Positions 1 through 8,017 of a DNA stretch of 12,834 nt are shown one piece after another. Each line of letters opens with the position of its first letter. Within the stretch, counting starts at the first letter, position 1. Source of the stretch: an uncultured Porphyromonadaceae bacterium (GTDB lineage: Bacteria; Bacteroidota; Bacteroidia; Bacteroidales; Muribaculaceae). The notes beneath the pieces were generated by a model. The model ran no database searches, was not told the origin of the DNA, and saw only the letters and a program-made list of their open reading frames with translations. The position numbers and the translations under genes were made by a program. The stretch is taken from positions 1-12,834 of the forward strand of contig CAMVDK010000068.1 of the NCBI GenBank assembly GCA_947166165.1. Direction: 5' to 3'.

Positions 1-1
1 C

Positions 2-67
2 CAGGTGGCCGTGCGCATCGACGACAGCGTGCGCAACATCGCCGACTGGGCCGTGCTCGAGCAGTGA
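2..67 (+). CDS. 3' end of an unidentified protein (partial)
   Basis: A frame open from the left edge encodes 21 residues (QVAVRID... to ...WAVLEQ) and stops at TGA 65-67. Codons end mostly in G or C, as in the real genes nearby, which supports coding. Too little remains to recognise a family. The next gene starts 42 nt downstream with no visible promoter, so the two may share a transcript. In many Bacteroidetes ssb and mutY lie upstream of gldE, but this tail cannot be assigned to either. Confidence 0.5.
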   Translation, partial: QVAVRIDDSVRNIADWAVLEQ

Positions 68-109
68 TGCTTACTGCTGCACTTGTCACCGTCAATTCGT
101 TAAATCATC

Positions 110-874
110 ATGAATATTCAGTTCGCCAGCGACTTACATCTTGAGTTCACCGACAACGAGCATTACCTCCACCAGCACCCACTTGCCGCAGTTGGCGATG
201 TACTGCTGCTAGCCGGCGACATCCACGTGCTCGACACGGTCCCTCTCGACCAGTTACCATTCCTGCGCTGGTGTGCCGACCACTACGAGCGCACACTCAT
301 CGTGCCTGGAAACCATGAATACTATGCTAGCCACGACCTCGATGACACACTCACCGACTGGCAACTCGACGTGTTGCCCGGTGTGAGCCTGGTCAACAAC
401 CGGTGCGTGAGTCTGGGCGATGTCGATGTGCTGTGCACCACGCTCTGGAGCCGCATCCCGCCGCAAGACCAACCACTGGTGAACCGCTGCCTGACAGACT
501 GCTACCGCATGACGTATCGCGGTGAGCGATTCCAGGCGCATCACTACGACCCAGTGCACGAGTGCTGCCTCAATTGGCTCAAAACAGCCCTCGCGACATC
601 CAGGGCCAAACACCGCGTTGTGCTCACACACCACTGCCCGGTGGTGAAGGAAGACCCGCGCTACGAGAGCAACGGACTCACCAACGCCTTCGTCGTGCCT
701 CTGGAACGCTTCATCGTGCAATGCGGAGCCGACGCCTGGGTGTTTGGCCACACGCACTACAATGGAGCCTGTGGTCTCCAGCTGGGCGACACCACCGTCT
801 ACACCAATCAAATGGGCTACGTGAAAGACGGCATCGAGCACGGCTTCGCCCCCGATGCCTGTTTCCGGCTTTAA
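110..874 (+). CDS. Calcineurin-like metallophosphoesterase
   Basis: A 254-residue cytoplasmic protein with no signal peptide or membrane segment. The dimetal phosphoesterase motifs appear in order: DLH at residues 8-10, GDIH 36-39, GNHE 67-70, the paired histidines HH at 174-175, and GHTH 213-216. Together these give the expected two-metal ligand set and the Asn-His catalytic pair. The family hydrolyses phosphomono- or phosphodiesters; the substrate cannot be told from sequence. Length is typical of the small single-domain members. The ATG at 110 places the first motif directly at the N-terminus, as the family expects. The leader just upstream is AT-leaning and lacks a clear Shine-Dalgarno. 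It may be the last gene of a unit with the partial gene upstream; a hairpin with a T-run follows it. Family certain, physiological role unknown. Confidence 0.9.
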   Translation: MNIQFASDLHLEFTDNEHYLHQHPLAAVGDVLLLAGDIHVLDTVPLDQLPFLRWCADHYERTLIVPGNHEYYASHDLDDTLTDWQLDVLPGVSLVNNRCVSLGDVDVLCTTLWSRIPPQDQPLVNRCLTDCYRMTYRGERFQAHHYDPVHECCLNWLKTALATSRAKHRVVLTHHCPVVKEDPRYESNGLTNAFVVPLERFIVQCGADAWVFGHTHYNGACGLQLGDTTVYTNQMGYVKDGIEHGFAPDACFRL

Positions 875-888
875 CGGCCCCATTGTGT

Positions 889-919
889 GCAGAGTTCGCA
901 AAGTAGAACTGCCTTTTTT
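889..919 (+). terminator. Intrinsic terminator after the metallophosphoesterase
   Basis: GCAG/TTC at 889-897 (two-base bulge) pairs with GAACTGC at 906-912, leaving an 8-nt loop, followed by C and six T (914-919). It lies 15 nt past the phosphoesterase stop and before the gldE promoter, so it separates the two transcripts. Confidence 0.6.
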
Positions 920-951
920 GGCAATGTGGATAAAATAATGTTGATTAAGGA

Positions 952-981
952 TTGCGGGTTGTGGAATATTTTGTAACTTTG
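952..981 (+). promoter_or_regulatory. Bacteroidota-type promoter for gldE
   Basis: The -7 element TAACTTTG at 974-981 matches TAnnTTTG exactly. A TTG at 952-954 sits 19 nt upstream as the -33 element. Transcription would begin near 986, giving a GC-rich leader of about 90 nt before the gldE start. Confidence 0.7.
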
Positions 982-1078
982 CGCCGCTGTTGCCCACGCC
1001 GGGCGCAGTCCGCCGTCCGGTCGGGGCCGCCATCTGGCCGTCGCCGGGGCGCGAATGTGTAACCTAACCAACTGAGCA

Positions 1079-2419
1079 TTGGACCCTGACCCGTTATCTT
1101 GCCTCTTGTTGCTGTCAGGCCTGCTGGCGCAGGCTGTGGAAGGGCAGCCAGCCATCGTGTTTCACGCCCCCACGCTGGGGAGCATTGTTGCCATAGCCGT
1201 GGCCCTGGTGGGCCTGCTGCTTTCGGCCTTCAACTCGGGATCGGAAATCGCTTTTTTCTCGCTCAAGAAATCGCAGACCGACGACATCGCCGACACCACT
1301 CAGCGCGAGCGCATCGCCGAGCTGCTGCGCAACCCGGAGCGGCTGCTTGCCACCATCTTGATTGCCAACAACCTGGTGAATGTGATGATCATCATCGTGC
1401 TCAACTATGCCATGAACCAGATGATGACCTTCACCAGCCCGGTGGCCGACTTCGTGGTGCAGACGGTGATACTGACGTTCCTCATCCTGCTTTTTGGCGA
1501 AATCATCCCCAAGCTCTACGCCACGAGCCACAACCTGCGGTTCGCCGTGGCGGCATCGGGAGCGCTGGGCGTGGCGGTGAAAGTGCTCTCGCCGCTGTCG
1601 CGGGTGCTGGTGGGCAGCACGCGCATCGTGGGCCGCGTGGCCACGCGGCAGAGCGACGACCTGTCGACCGACGACCTGTCGCGCGCGCTCGAGGCGAGCG
1701 ATGTGCAGAACGGCGACGAGAAGGAACTGCTCGAAGGCATACTCACCTTTGGCGAGAAGACGGTGAGCGCCATCATGCGTCCTCGCGTCGACGTGGTGGA
1801 CATCGACATCGCCAGCACCTGGGACGAGGTGGTGGCCAAGGTGATTGACACCGGCTACTCGCGCATGCCCGTCTACGACGACCAACCCGACAACATCAAG
1901 GGCATCCTCTACGCCAAGGACCTGCTGCCCTACATCGGCAAGCGCGACAGCAGCTTTGCCTGGCAGTCGCTCATCCGTCCGGCCTATTTCGTGCCCGAGT
2001 CGCGCATGATCGACGACCTGCTCGAGGATTTCCGCAAGAAGAAGACCCACATGGCCATCATCGTCGACGAGTATGGCTGCACGCAGGGCATCGCCACGCT
2101 CGAGGACGTGCTCGAGGAGATTGTGGGCGACATCGACGATGAATACGACACCGAAGAGAGGTTCTACACCCGCGTGAGCCCCAACACCTATGTGTTCGAC
2201 GGCAAGACGCTGCTGAGCGACTTTGTGCGCGTGCTCGACATCGACATCGACACGCTGGGCAAGCACGGCGAGCAGGCCGAGACGCTGGCCGGACTGCTGC
2301 TCGACGTGAAGGGTGACTTCTTCACCGAGCAGGAGACGCTCGACTATGAGCGCTTCCAGTTCAAAGTGCTGAAAACCGAACGCTACCGCATCGACAAAAT
2401 ACAAGTAGTGGTGAAATAG
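1079..2419 (+). CDS. gldE: GldE, CNNM/CorC-type membrane protein with CBS domains (TTG start)
   Basis: 446 residues. The membrane part (DUF21/CNNM) covers about residues 33-180, with hydrophobic segments near 35-60, 92-112, 125-145 and 155-178 and the signatures SGSEIAFFSL (53-62) and FGEIIPK (139-145). A CBS pair follows: about 225-285 (IMRP, SRMPVY, GILYAKDL) and 300-355 (IIVDEYG, ATLEDVLEEIVGDI). The CorC/HlyC C-terminal domain is about 370-446. The family is linked to divalent cation transport or efflux. In gliding Flavobacteria GldE acts with GldD, but non-gliding Bacteroidales also carry it, so a motility role here is not implied. Start: an in-frame TGA at 1073-1075 leaves only the TTG at 1079, which restores the N-terminus MDPDP that I associate with the family; the next alternative would remove the first membrane region. 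A consensus promoter lies upstream, and the PPTase gene follows after 71 nt. Confidence 0.9.
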   Translation: MDPDPLSCLLLLSGLLAQAVEGQPAIVFHAPTLGSIVAIAVALVGLLLSAFNSGSEIAFFSLKKSQTDDIADTTQRERIAELLRNPERLLATILIANNLVNVMIIIVLNYAMNQMMTFTSPVADFVVQTVILTFLILLFGEIIPKLYATSHNLRFAVAASGALGVAVKVLSPLSRVLVGSTRIVGRVATRQSDDLSTDDLSRALEASDVQNGDEKELLEGILTFGEKTVSAIMRPRVDVVDIDIASTWDEVVAKVIDTGYSRMPVYDDQPDNIKGILYAKDLLPYIGKRDSSFAWQSLIRPAYFVPESRMIDDLLEDFRKKKTHMAIIVDEYGCTQGIATLEDVLEEIVGDIDDEYDTEERFYTRVSPNTYVFDGKTLLSDFVRVLDIDIDTLGKHGEQAETLAGLLLDVKGDFFTEQETLDYERFQFKVLKTERYRIDKIQVVVK

Positions 2420-2420
2420 C

Positions 2421-2437
2421 GGCGCCCCGCCGGCGCC
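2421..2437 (+). other. GC hairpin between gldE and the PPTase gene
   Basis: GGCGCC 2421-2426 and GGCGCC 2432-2437 can form a 6-bp stem with a CCGCC loop directly after the gldE stop. No T-run follows, so it is not a classical terminator; partial attenuation or 3'-end protection is possible. The rest of the 71-nt gap is C-rich with no Shine-Dalgarno before the PPTase ATG. Confidence 0.35.
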
Positions 2438-2490
2438 TCCCGCCAAGCCCCTACAGAACCCTTAAACCCTCCCCCACCCGACGACCCGAC

Positions 2491-3150
2491 ATGCCATTCA
2501 TCCACGAGATAGTCAACAGCGACGGCAGTTTCACGGCCGTGTGGAGCGTGAACGAGACCATCGACGACCTGGTGCTGCTCTGCAAGCGCCGGGGCATCGA
2601 CACCGACCCGCTGCGCGGCACCAAGGCCGCTGCGCGCCGCTCGGAGCAACTCGTGGAGCGGCTGCTGCTCCACAAGGTGTTCGGCCGGCCGATGGAGCTG
2701 CTGCACACGCCCGACGGTGCCCCGGTGGTGGCGCACAGCAGCCGCTATGTGAGCATCAGCCACACGCCCGGGCTGGTGGTGCTCGCCCACTGCCACAACC
2801 ACCCGGTGGGCATCGACGTGGAGCGGCTGGGGCCACGCGTGCTGCGCGTCAGGGAGCGGTTCCTCAACAAGCGCGAGCTCGCCTTTATCGACGCCGACGA
2901 CATTGTGGGCAACCTCATCGCATGGACCGCCAAAGAGGCCATCTTCAAAGTGGCCGGCGACCCCGAGGCCACCATGACCCAGATGACGCTCGACCCCTTC
3001 AAGAGCCAGAACGCCGGAGTGGTCCACTTCACAGCCCAATACGGCGGCCGGACCTTCGGCATCGCCACCACAATCCGCGAAGACGTGGTGCTGAGCGTGG
3101 CCACCGAGCATGGTAACAATGACGAACAACAACCCATATCACCCAACTGA
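2491..3150 (+). CDS. 4'-phosphopantetheinyl transferase, Sfp/AcpT-like
   Basis: A 219-residue cytosolic enzyme expected to move the phosphopantetheine arm of coenzyme A onto a serine of a carrier protein, making it holo. Visible signatures are VSISHT (87-92), VGIDVER (106-112, with D109 and E111 as magnesium ligands) and WTAKEAIFKV (145-154, with W145, K148, E149 and K153). The size fits the Sfp-like class rather than the ~120-residue AcpS class. The carrier partner is not in this window. The ATG at 2491 is preceded by a C-rich, purine-poor leader. The gene lies between gldE and the C69 dipeptidase, only 3 nt from the latter. My recollection is that gldE and a PPTase are adjacent in other Bacteroidetes too, which would support the operon. 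The family is sure; whether it is the housekeeping enzyme is inferred. Confidence 0.92.
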   Translation: MPFIHEIVNSDGSFTAVWSVNETIDDLVLLCKRRGIDTDPLRGTKAAARRSEQLVERLLLHKVFGRPMELLHTPDGAPVVAHSSRYVSISHTPGLVVLAHCHNHPVGIDVERLGPRVLRVRERFLNKRELAFIDADDIVGNLIAWTAKEAIFKVAGDPEATMTQMTLDPFKSQNAGVVHFTAQYGGRTFGIATTIREDVVLSVATEHGNNDEQQPISPN

Positions 3151-3153
3151 ACT

Positions 3154-4800
3154 ATGAAACTGACAAAAACTCTGACTCTGGCCGCTATGGCCCTGGTGGC
3201 AGGCGGCCAAGCCGCGCTGGCCTGCACCAACCTCATCGTCGGCAAAAACGCCAGCGCCGACGGCAGCACCATCATCAGCTACGCGGCCGACTCGCACACC
3301 CTGTTCGGCGACCTGCAATATCTGCCCGCCGCCGACCACCGTCCCGGTGAGATGCGAAAAATCTACGACTGGGACTCGGGCATGTATCTTGGCGAAATCC
3401 CCGAGGTGGCCCACACCTATGCCGTGGTGGGCAACACCAACGAGCACCAGGTGACCATCGGCGAGAGCACCTGGGGCGGCCGGCACGAGCTAGAAGACAC
3501 CACAGGCATCATCGACTACGGCAGCCTGATCTACATCGCGCTGCAACGCTCACGCACCGCCCGCGAGGCGCTCACCGTCATGACCGACCTCGTGGCGCAA
3601 TACGGCTACCGGAGCGAGGGCGAGTCGTTCTCGATTGGCGACCCCAACGAGATCTGGATCATGGACCTCGTGGGCAAGGGCGGCAAGGAGCGCGGAGCCG
3701 TGTGGGTGGCCCAGCGCATCCCCGACGACTGCATCAGCGGCCATGCCAACCATCCGCGCACCCACACCTTCCCGCTCAAGGATAAAAAGAACTGCATCTA
3801 CTCCAAAGACGTGATCAGCTTCGCCCGCAGCATGGGCTACTTCACGGGCAAGGACGCCGACTTCGATTTCCAGCGCGCCTACGCCCCGGCCGACTACGGT
3901 GCCCTGCGCGGCTGCGACGCCCGCGTGTGGAGCTACTTCAACCGCTACAAGGCCGGCATGGACCGCTATCTGCCCTACCTCGACGGCAAAAAGGGGGCCG
4001 AGGTGATGCCCCTCTACGTGAAGCCCGACCGCAAGGTGAGCGTGCGCGACGTGCAGGAGATGATGCGCGACCACTTCGAGGGCACCCCCTTCGACATGAC
4101 CAAGGACCCCGGAGCCACCTGCTGGTACGACGTGCCCTACCGCTGGCGTCCGATGGACTTCACCGTCGACGGCGTGGAGTACACGCAAGAGCGCGCCATC
4201 GCCACACAGCAGACCGGATGGGTGTTTGTGGCGCAGATGCGCTCGTGGCTGCCCGACGCCATTGGTGGCGTGGTGTGGTTCGGCGTCGACGATGCCAACA
4301 CTGCCGTCTTCGTGCCCTTCTACTGCAGCCTCACCGAGGTGCCCAAGAGCTATGCCCGCGGCACTGCCGACCTCTACACCCTCAACTGGGAGAGCGCCTT
4401 CTGGGTCAACAACTGGGTGGCCAACCAGGCCTACAACCGCTACTCGCAGATGATTGGCGACATCCGTCGCGTGCAGCACGAAATCGAGGACCCCTGGCAC
4501 AGCAACCAGGCGTCGGTCGAGGCCAAGGCCAAGGCCCTTGGCGACGGTGCCGGCCGATTCCTGACGCGCTACAGCTGCGAGCAGGCCCAGCAGGCCACCG
4601 CCCGCTACAAGCAGCTGGGCGAATACCTCATGGTGAAATACCTGGACGGCAACATCAAAAAGGAGAAAGACGGCAAATTTGAGCGCAACGCCGCCGGACA
4701 GCCCGTGCAGCCCACCTTTGGCGGCTACACCGACGACTACTTCCGCAACGTGGCCAAAGGCAGCGGCGACCGGCTCAAAGTCAAGAAAGTGGAGGAGTGA
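3154..4800 (+). CDS. Exported C69-family dipeptidase (Ntn hydrolase)
   Basis: 548 residues. The N-terminus is a signal peptide: KLTK, a hydrophobic stretch to about residue 20, then ALA just before Cys24. The mature protein would begin CTNLIVGKNASADGST (24-39), the hallmark of family C69 (the former U34 group). In this family an N-terminal cysteine exposed by processing is the nucleophile. The family cleaves dipeptides, and here it would act in the periplasm or at the surface. Cys24 also resembles a lipobox cysteine, but Ntn chemistry explains it better. Length is usual for Bacteroidetes members. It starts 3 nt after the PPTase stop, so co-transcription is very likely. The tail from about 500 is charged and lysine-rich. 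Family is confident; substrate preference is not determinable. Confidence 0.92.
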   Translation: MKLTKTLTLAAMALVAGGQAALACTNLIVGKNASADGSTIISYAADSHTLFGDLQYLPAADHRPGEMRKIYDWDSGMYLGEIPEVAHTYAVVGNTNEHQVTIGESTWGGRHELEDTTGIIDYGSLIYIALQRSRTAREALTVMTDLVAQYGYRSEGESFSIGDPNEIWIMDLVGKGGKERGAVWVAQRIPDDCISGHANHPRTHTFPLKDKKNCIYSKDVISFARSMGYFTGKDADFDFQRAYAPADYGALRGCDARVWSYFNRYKAGMDRYLPYLDGKKGAEVMPLYVKPDRKVSVRDVQEMMRDHFEGTPFDMTKDPGATCWYDVPYRWRPMDFTVDGVEYTQERAIATQQTGWVFVAQMRSWLPDAIGGVVWFGVDDANTAVFVPFYCSLTEVPKSYARGTADLYTLNWESAFWVNNWVANQAYNRYSQMIGDIRRVQHEIEDPWHSNQASVEAKAKALGDGAGRFLTRYSCEQAQQATARYKQLGEYLMVKYLDGNIKKEKDGKFERNAAGQPVQPTFGGYTDDYFRNVAKGSGDRLKVKKVEE

Positions 4801-4840
4801 CCGACTACGGCCGCCGACAGTGACGGACTACGGTTCGAAT

Positions 4841-4934
4841 ATCAAACAACAAGCAACAACAAGGCAACAACTTGAACAACTTTTTATGAATGATGTTGTT
4901 ATGGTTGTTTGTCGGTTGTTTAAAGTTGTTTGAT
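4841..4934. repeat. Helically phased AACAAC/GTTGTT inverted repeat
   Basis: Four AACAAC blocks start at 4845, 4855, 4866 and 4875. Four GTTGTT blocks start at 4895, 4904, 4915 and 4925. The spacers are 4, 5 and 3 nt on the left and exactly mirrored (3, 5, 4) on the right, while the spacer bases hardly pair. The outermost arm extends to 10 bp (ATCAAACAAC/GTTGTTTGAT). Block starts are 9-11 bp apart, and the two halves are separated by 20 bp, so every block lies on about the same face of the helix. It sits between two convergent genes. I do not recognise it as a named element. Confidence 0.85.
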
Positions 4935-4967
4935 TGAAAACAGCAGTCGAGACTGAGCAAGCGACAC

Positions 4968-5004
4968 AAGGCGGGGATTCCAATCACCCCCGCCTTTGCT
5001 TTTG
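4968..5004 (+). terminator. Likely terminator of the gldE-PPTase-C69 unit
   Basis: AAGGCGGGG at 4968-4976 pairs perfectly with CCCCGCCTT at 4988-4996 around an 11-nt loop. A T-rich but interrupted tract follows (TGCTTTTG). The plus orientation fits better than minus, where no T-run follows. A second small hairpin, GCCCG/CGGGC, lies at 5004-5018. Confidence 0.6.
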
Positions 5005-5010
5005 CCCGCG

Positions 5011-5041
5011 TTTCGGGCTTATGCTGTGCTTTCGGGCTTAT
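5011..5041. repeat. 12-bp direct repeat TTTCGGGCTTAT
   Basis: TTTCGGGCTTAT occurs at 5011-5022 and again at 5030-5041, just beyond the stop of the convergent GH97 gene. It may be a small local duplication; no function can be assigned. Confidence 0.6.
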
Positions 5042-5056
5042 TTCGGCTAGGTGCCG

Positions 5057-7039
5057 TCAGCGCGTGGCGATGGCAAATCCGCCCCCCGGTGCCAGATGCA
5101 CGCGCAGCTTGGCCGGGGCGACCTGACGGCAGATTCTGTGGTCCTCGGCGTGGCGGGCGGCATTGACACCGTCGGTGACAAGCTCCACCTCGCGGCCGGC
5201 CATGAACGACAAGTCGACCTCCAAGTCGCGCGCCTGCCAGTTGGTGATGCCGCCCACATACCAGTCGTTGCCGCTCCGGCGGGCCATCACCACATACTCG
5301 CCCACGCTGGCTGCCAGCACGCGCGTCTCGTCCCACACCACCGGCAGCGAAGCGATGAAATCGGTGCACGCCTGGTTGGCCTCATATTGCGTGGGCGTGT
5401 CGCACAGCATGTTGAATGGCGACTCCAGAATCATGTAGAGCGCCAGCTGCCGCGCGCGTGTGCCGTGGCTCATGGGCTGGTCGTTGCATGGGCGGAAGTT
5501 GGCCTGCGTGGCGTTGCGCATGGCGCCTTGCGTGTAGTCCATCGGCCCCACCACCTGGCGGATGAACGGCAGGATGGTTTCGTGGGGCACCTCGTCGAAC
5601 TCCTTGGCATCGCTCCACTTGACCTGCTCGAGGCCCGCCACAGCCTCGAAATTGAGCACATTGGGGAAGGTGACCGTCAGCCCTTGCGGCGCCGGGGCAC
5701 CGTGGAAGTCGCAAAACAGGTGGTACTTGGCGCACATCCGCGCGGCGTCTTCGAGAAAGCGCATCACCTGCTGGTCGTTGCGGTCCATGAAATCGATTTT
5801 GAAGCCCTTGATGCCCATCTGGCTGTAGTGGCGGCACACGCCCTCCATGTCGCGCTCGAAGGCCTTGTATCCGGCCCAGAGCACCAGCCCCACGCCGCGC
5901 TCACGCGCATAGGCCACCAGCTGCTCGAGGTGGATTTCGGGCACCACCTGCATCAGGTCGGCCTTCTTGTTCACCGCCCAGCCCTCGTCGAGAATCACGT
6001 ATTCGATGCCGTTGCGGGCGGCGAAGTCAATATAATACTTATAAGTGGCGTCGTTCACACCGGTCACGAAGTCCACGCCGGTCAGGTTCCAGTCGTTCCA
6101 CCAGTCCCAGGCCACCTTTCCGGGCTTGACCCACGAGGCGTCGACCTCGGGCGCATCGGCCAGCGAGCGGGGCACGTCGGTGGTGAGCAGGTCGGCGTCG
6201 GAGTCCACCACAATCATCATGCGCCACGGAAAGGCGCGGCGGCCTGCGGTGCGGGCGATGTAGGGATGCCACTGGTCGGCAATCATCTGCAGGTTGTTGT
6301 GTCCGCCCTGGTGCTGCCGTGCCACCACAGGGGGGAAGAAGGCGCGCACGGTGTTGCCGTGGTCGGGCAGCAACAGCATGCCTGGATAGTCGCGCACGTT
6401 GTATTCGCCCAGCAGCATGCGTCCGCCGCCGGGCAGGTCGACCAGCATGGGGCACAGGCTCAGGTGGGTGCGGCTCTGCTGCGACAAGGGCGCGTGCACA
6501 TAGGTGTTTTCGAACGAGCAGAAGGCCTGCACGCGCAGGTCGTCGCTCTCGAAGCGCGAATTGGCCGGCGCGGCATACACCGTGTAGTCGTCGGGCAGTA
6601 CGAATCGTGCGTCCTCGGCCACCACGGTGAGCGAGTCGCGCAGGCGCGTCACAAAGCGGTAGGCGATGGCCTGGTCGTAGGCGCGCAATTCGATGTCGTA
6701 GTCGCCGCAGTTGAGCGTGAGCAGGTTGTAGGCCAGGTCGACCTGCGCCTTCTTGTAGATGGGCGTGCGGGCCGAAAAGGTGGCACGCCTCGTGGCGGCC
6801 TTCTTCACGCGCACGCGCTGTCCGAGCACTCGGCCGCCGTCGAGCGTCATGGCCGGGCGCGACGGAGCCACCACCTGGCGGCCGTCCTTGGCGATGGTGA
6901 ACGAAAGGGTGCCCGTGGCGTCGACCTCGCAGTCGGCCACCAGGCGCCCGTCGGGCGAGGCCACCGTCCATGTGGCCGCCCAGCCGGCGAGACCCACACA
7001 GGCAGTGAGCAACGCCACAATCAGGTTACGTCGGTTCAT
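5057..7039 (-). CDS. Exported glycoside hydrolase family 97, retaining (alpha-galactosidase-like) branch
   Basis: 660 residues from the ATG at 7039. Order: signal sequence about 1-22, an N-terminal beta-sandwich to about 270, a TIM barrel with WDWWNDWN (311-318) and ILDEGW (349-354), then a beta-rich C-terminal domain. Asp416 in GFKIDFMDR and Glu471 in AVAGLEQ are 55 residues apart. From memory, the retaining GH97 enzyme BT1871 of Bacteroides thetaiotaomicron uses Asp415 and Glu470, also 55 apart. That points to the retaining branch rather than inverting SusB-type alpha-glucosidases. Export: ALLTAC (9-14) resembles a lipobox, while AGWAA just after could be a type I signal peptidase site. An upstream ATG at 7081 would add 14 residues and cannot be excluded. 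It lies 89 nt downstream of the metal-binding protein gene with no clear promoter of its own. No SusC/SusD genes are in view. Confidence 0.92.
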   Translation of the reverse strand: MNRRNLIVALLTACVGLAGWAATWTVASPDGRLVADCEVDATGTLSFTIAKDGRQVVAPSRPAMTLDGGRVLGQRVRVKKAATRRATFSARTPIYKKAQVDLAYNLLTLNCGDYDIELRAYDQAIAYRFVTRLRDSLTVVAEDARFVLPDDYTVYAAPANSRFESDDLRVQAFCSFENTYVHAPLSQQSRTHLSLCPMLVDLPGGGRMLLGEYNVRDYPGMLLLPDHGNTVRAFFPPVVARQHQGGHNNLQMIADQWHPYIARTAGRRAFPWRMMIVVDSDADLLTTDVPRSLADAPEVDASWVKPGKVAWDWWNDWNLTGVDFVTGVNDATYKYYIDFAARNGIEYVILDEGWAVNKKADLMQVVPEIHLEQLVAYARERGVGLVLWAGYKAFERDMEGVCRHYSQMGIKGFKIDFMDRNDQQVMRFLEDAARMCAKYHLFCDFHGAPAPQGLTVTFPNVLNFEAVAGLEQVKWSDAKEFDEVPHETILPFIRQVVGPMDYTQGAMRNATQANFRPCNDQPMSHGTRARQLALYMILESPFNMLCDTPTQYEANQACTDFIASLPVVWDETRVLAASVGEYVVMARRSGNDWYVGGITNWQARDLEVDLSFMAGREVELVTDGVNAARHAEDHRICRQVAPAKLRVHLAPGGGFAIATR

Positions 7040-7128
7040 GATGATAGGGGTAATTATGCTTTTGAATGTTTGGTTATCCATTGGCTGGGAATGCCTTCAC
7101 CCTCGCCGCCCACACGGTGGGGCCACGT

Positions 7129-8013
7129 TCATGGCACGGAGTCGGTGAGCGCGTGGGCGATGCGCAGCAACTGCCGGTCCCACTCGTGGCTCATGGGGTT
7201 GATTTCGGCCACGCGGGCATCCAGCGCCCGTGCCATGGCCGCCGTGCGGCCGTCGATGTCGCGGTAAGTGAGCACAGTGGCCACGCGCAGCCGCCGAGCC
7301 TCGTCGAGCACCTGCTCCACGCGCTGCGGCGTGCCGCGCAGGCCGTCTTGCTCCACAGCGAGCTGGCGCAGGCCATAGTCGCGTGCAAAATAGGTGAGCG
7401 AAGGGTGCCACACCACAAAGGCCCTGCCGCGCGCAGAATCGAGCATCGAGCGCAGGGCGCCGTCGAGCGAGTCGAGACGCTGCCGCAGGTGTGCATAGCG
7501 GCGGTCGTAGTCGCCGCGGTGGGGCGGGTCGAGGTCGACCAGGGCGTGGTGCATATTGGCCGCGATGTGGCGTGCGTTGCCCACCGACACCCACACATGC
7601 GGGTCGGGCACATTCGGGCCATGGCCCGAGGCCACGAGGTCGATGCCGGTGCTGGTGTCAATCACCTTGAGGTCGGGCCGACTCGCCGACACCTTGCTCA
7701 ATATGGCCGCCTCGAAGCCGATGTGGCCCATCATGAAGTAGGCCCGGCTCTGCTCGAGGGCCAGCACATTGTTCATGCTGGGTTCGTAGCTCTCGGGGTT
7801 GGCCTCGTCTTGCAGCAGGCACACCACGTCGAAGTTGCCACCCGTCAGCTGCTCAAGCAGATAGCGCTGCGGCGGAATCGACACGGCAATCACCGGCCGC
7901 TGCTGCTCGGCTGGCTGGCACGCGCGCAGCAGCAGCAACGTCAGCGCCGCCGCCACCAGCACCGCACCCAGCAGCACCACGATGAGCCTGTTTTTAGCTA
8001 CTTTAAGTTTCAC
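7129..8013 (-). CDS. ZnuA/TroA-type metal ABC transporter substrate-binding protein
   Basis: 294 residues. A basic N-terminus (KLKVAKNR) and a long hydrophobic segment (about 10-29) end at RACQP. Cys32 sits in a poor lipobox (LRAC), so it may be a lipoprotein or a membrane-anchored protein. Family marks: SIPPQRYLLEQL (45-56), NPESYEPS (72-79), DPHVWVS (137-143), WHPSLTYFARDYGL (202-215). His139 and His203 match two metal ligands. Where many members have NPH, this one has NPE (Glu74), and the C-terminal aspartate region looks shortened. The family captures zinc or manganese for an ABC importer, but no permease or ATPase gene is adjacent. The start is GTG at 8013, with a consensus promoter ending only 4 nt upstream; GTG codons further in (for example Val12) are alternatives. 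Family is confident; metal is not. Confidence 0.87.
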   Translation of the reverse strand: MKLKVAKNRLIVVLLGAVLVAAALTLLLLRACQPAEQQRPVIAVSIPPQRYLLEQLTGGNFDVVCLLQDEANPESYEPSMNNVLALEQSRAYFMMGHIGFEAAILSKVSASRPDLKVIDTSTGIDLVASGHGPNVPDPHVWVSVGNARHIAANMHHALVDLDPPHRGDYDRRYAHLRQRLDSLDGALRSMLDSARGRAFVVWHPSLTYFARDYGLRQLAVEQDGLRGTPQRVEQVLDEARRLRVATVLTYRDIDGRTAAMARALDARVAEINPMSHEWDRQLLRIAHALTDSVP

Positions 8014-8017
8014 GGTG

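Noticed and set aside
1115..2446. Long minus-strand open frame opposite gldE, and similar frames opposite the other GC-rich genes
   Set aside because: They are His/Val/Ala-rich mirror frames of GC-rich coding sequence, and the forward genes carry clear family motifs.
4888..4932. Small open frame MNDVVMVVCRLFKVV inside the palindrome
   Set aside because: Its sequence is dictated by the GTTGTT blocks, and it has no ribosome binding site; it is explained by the repeat.
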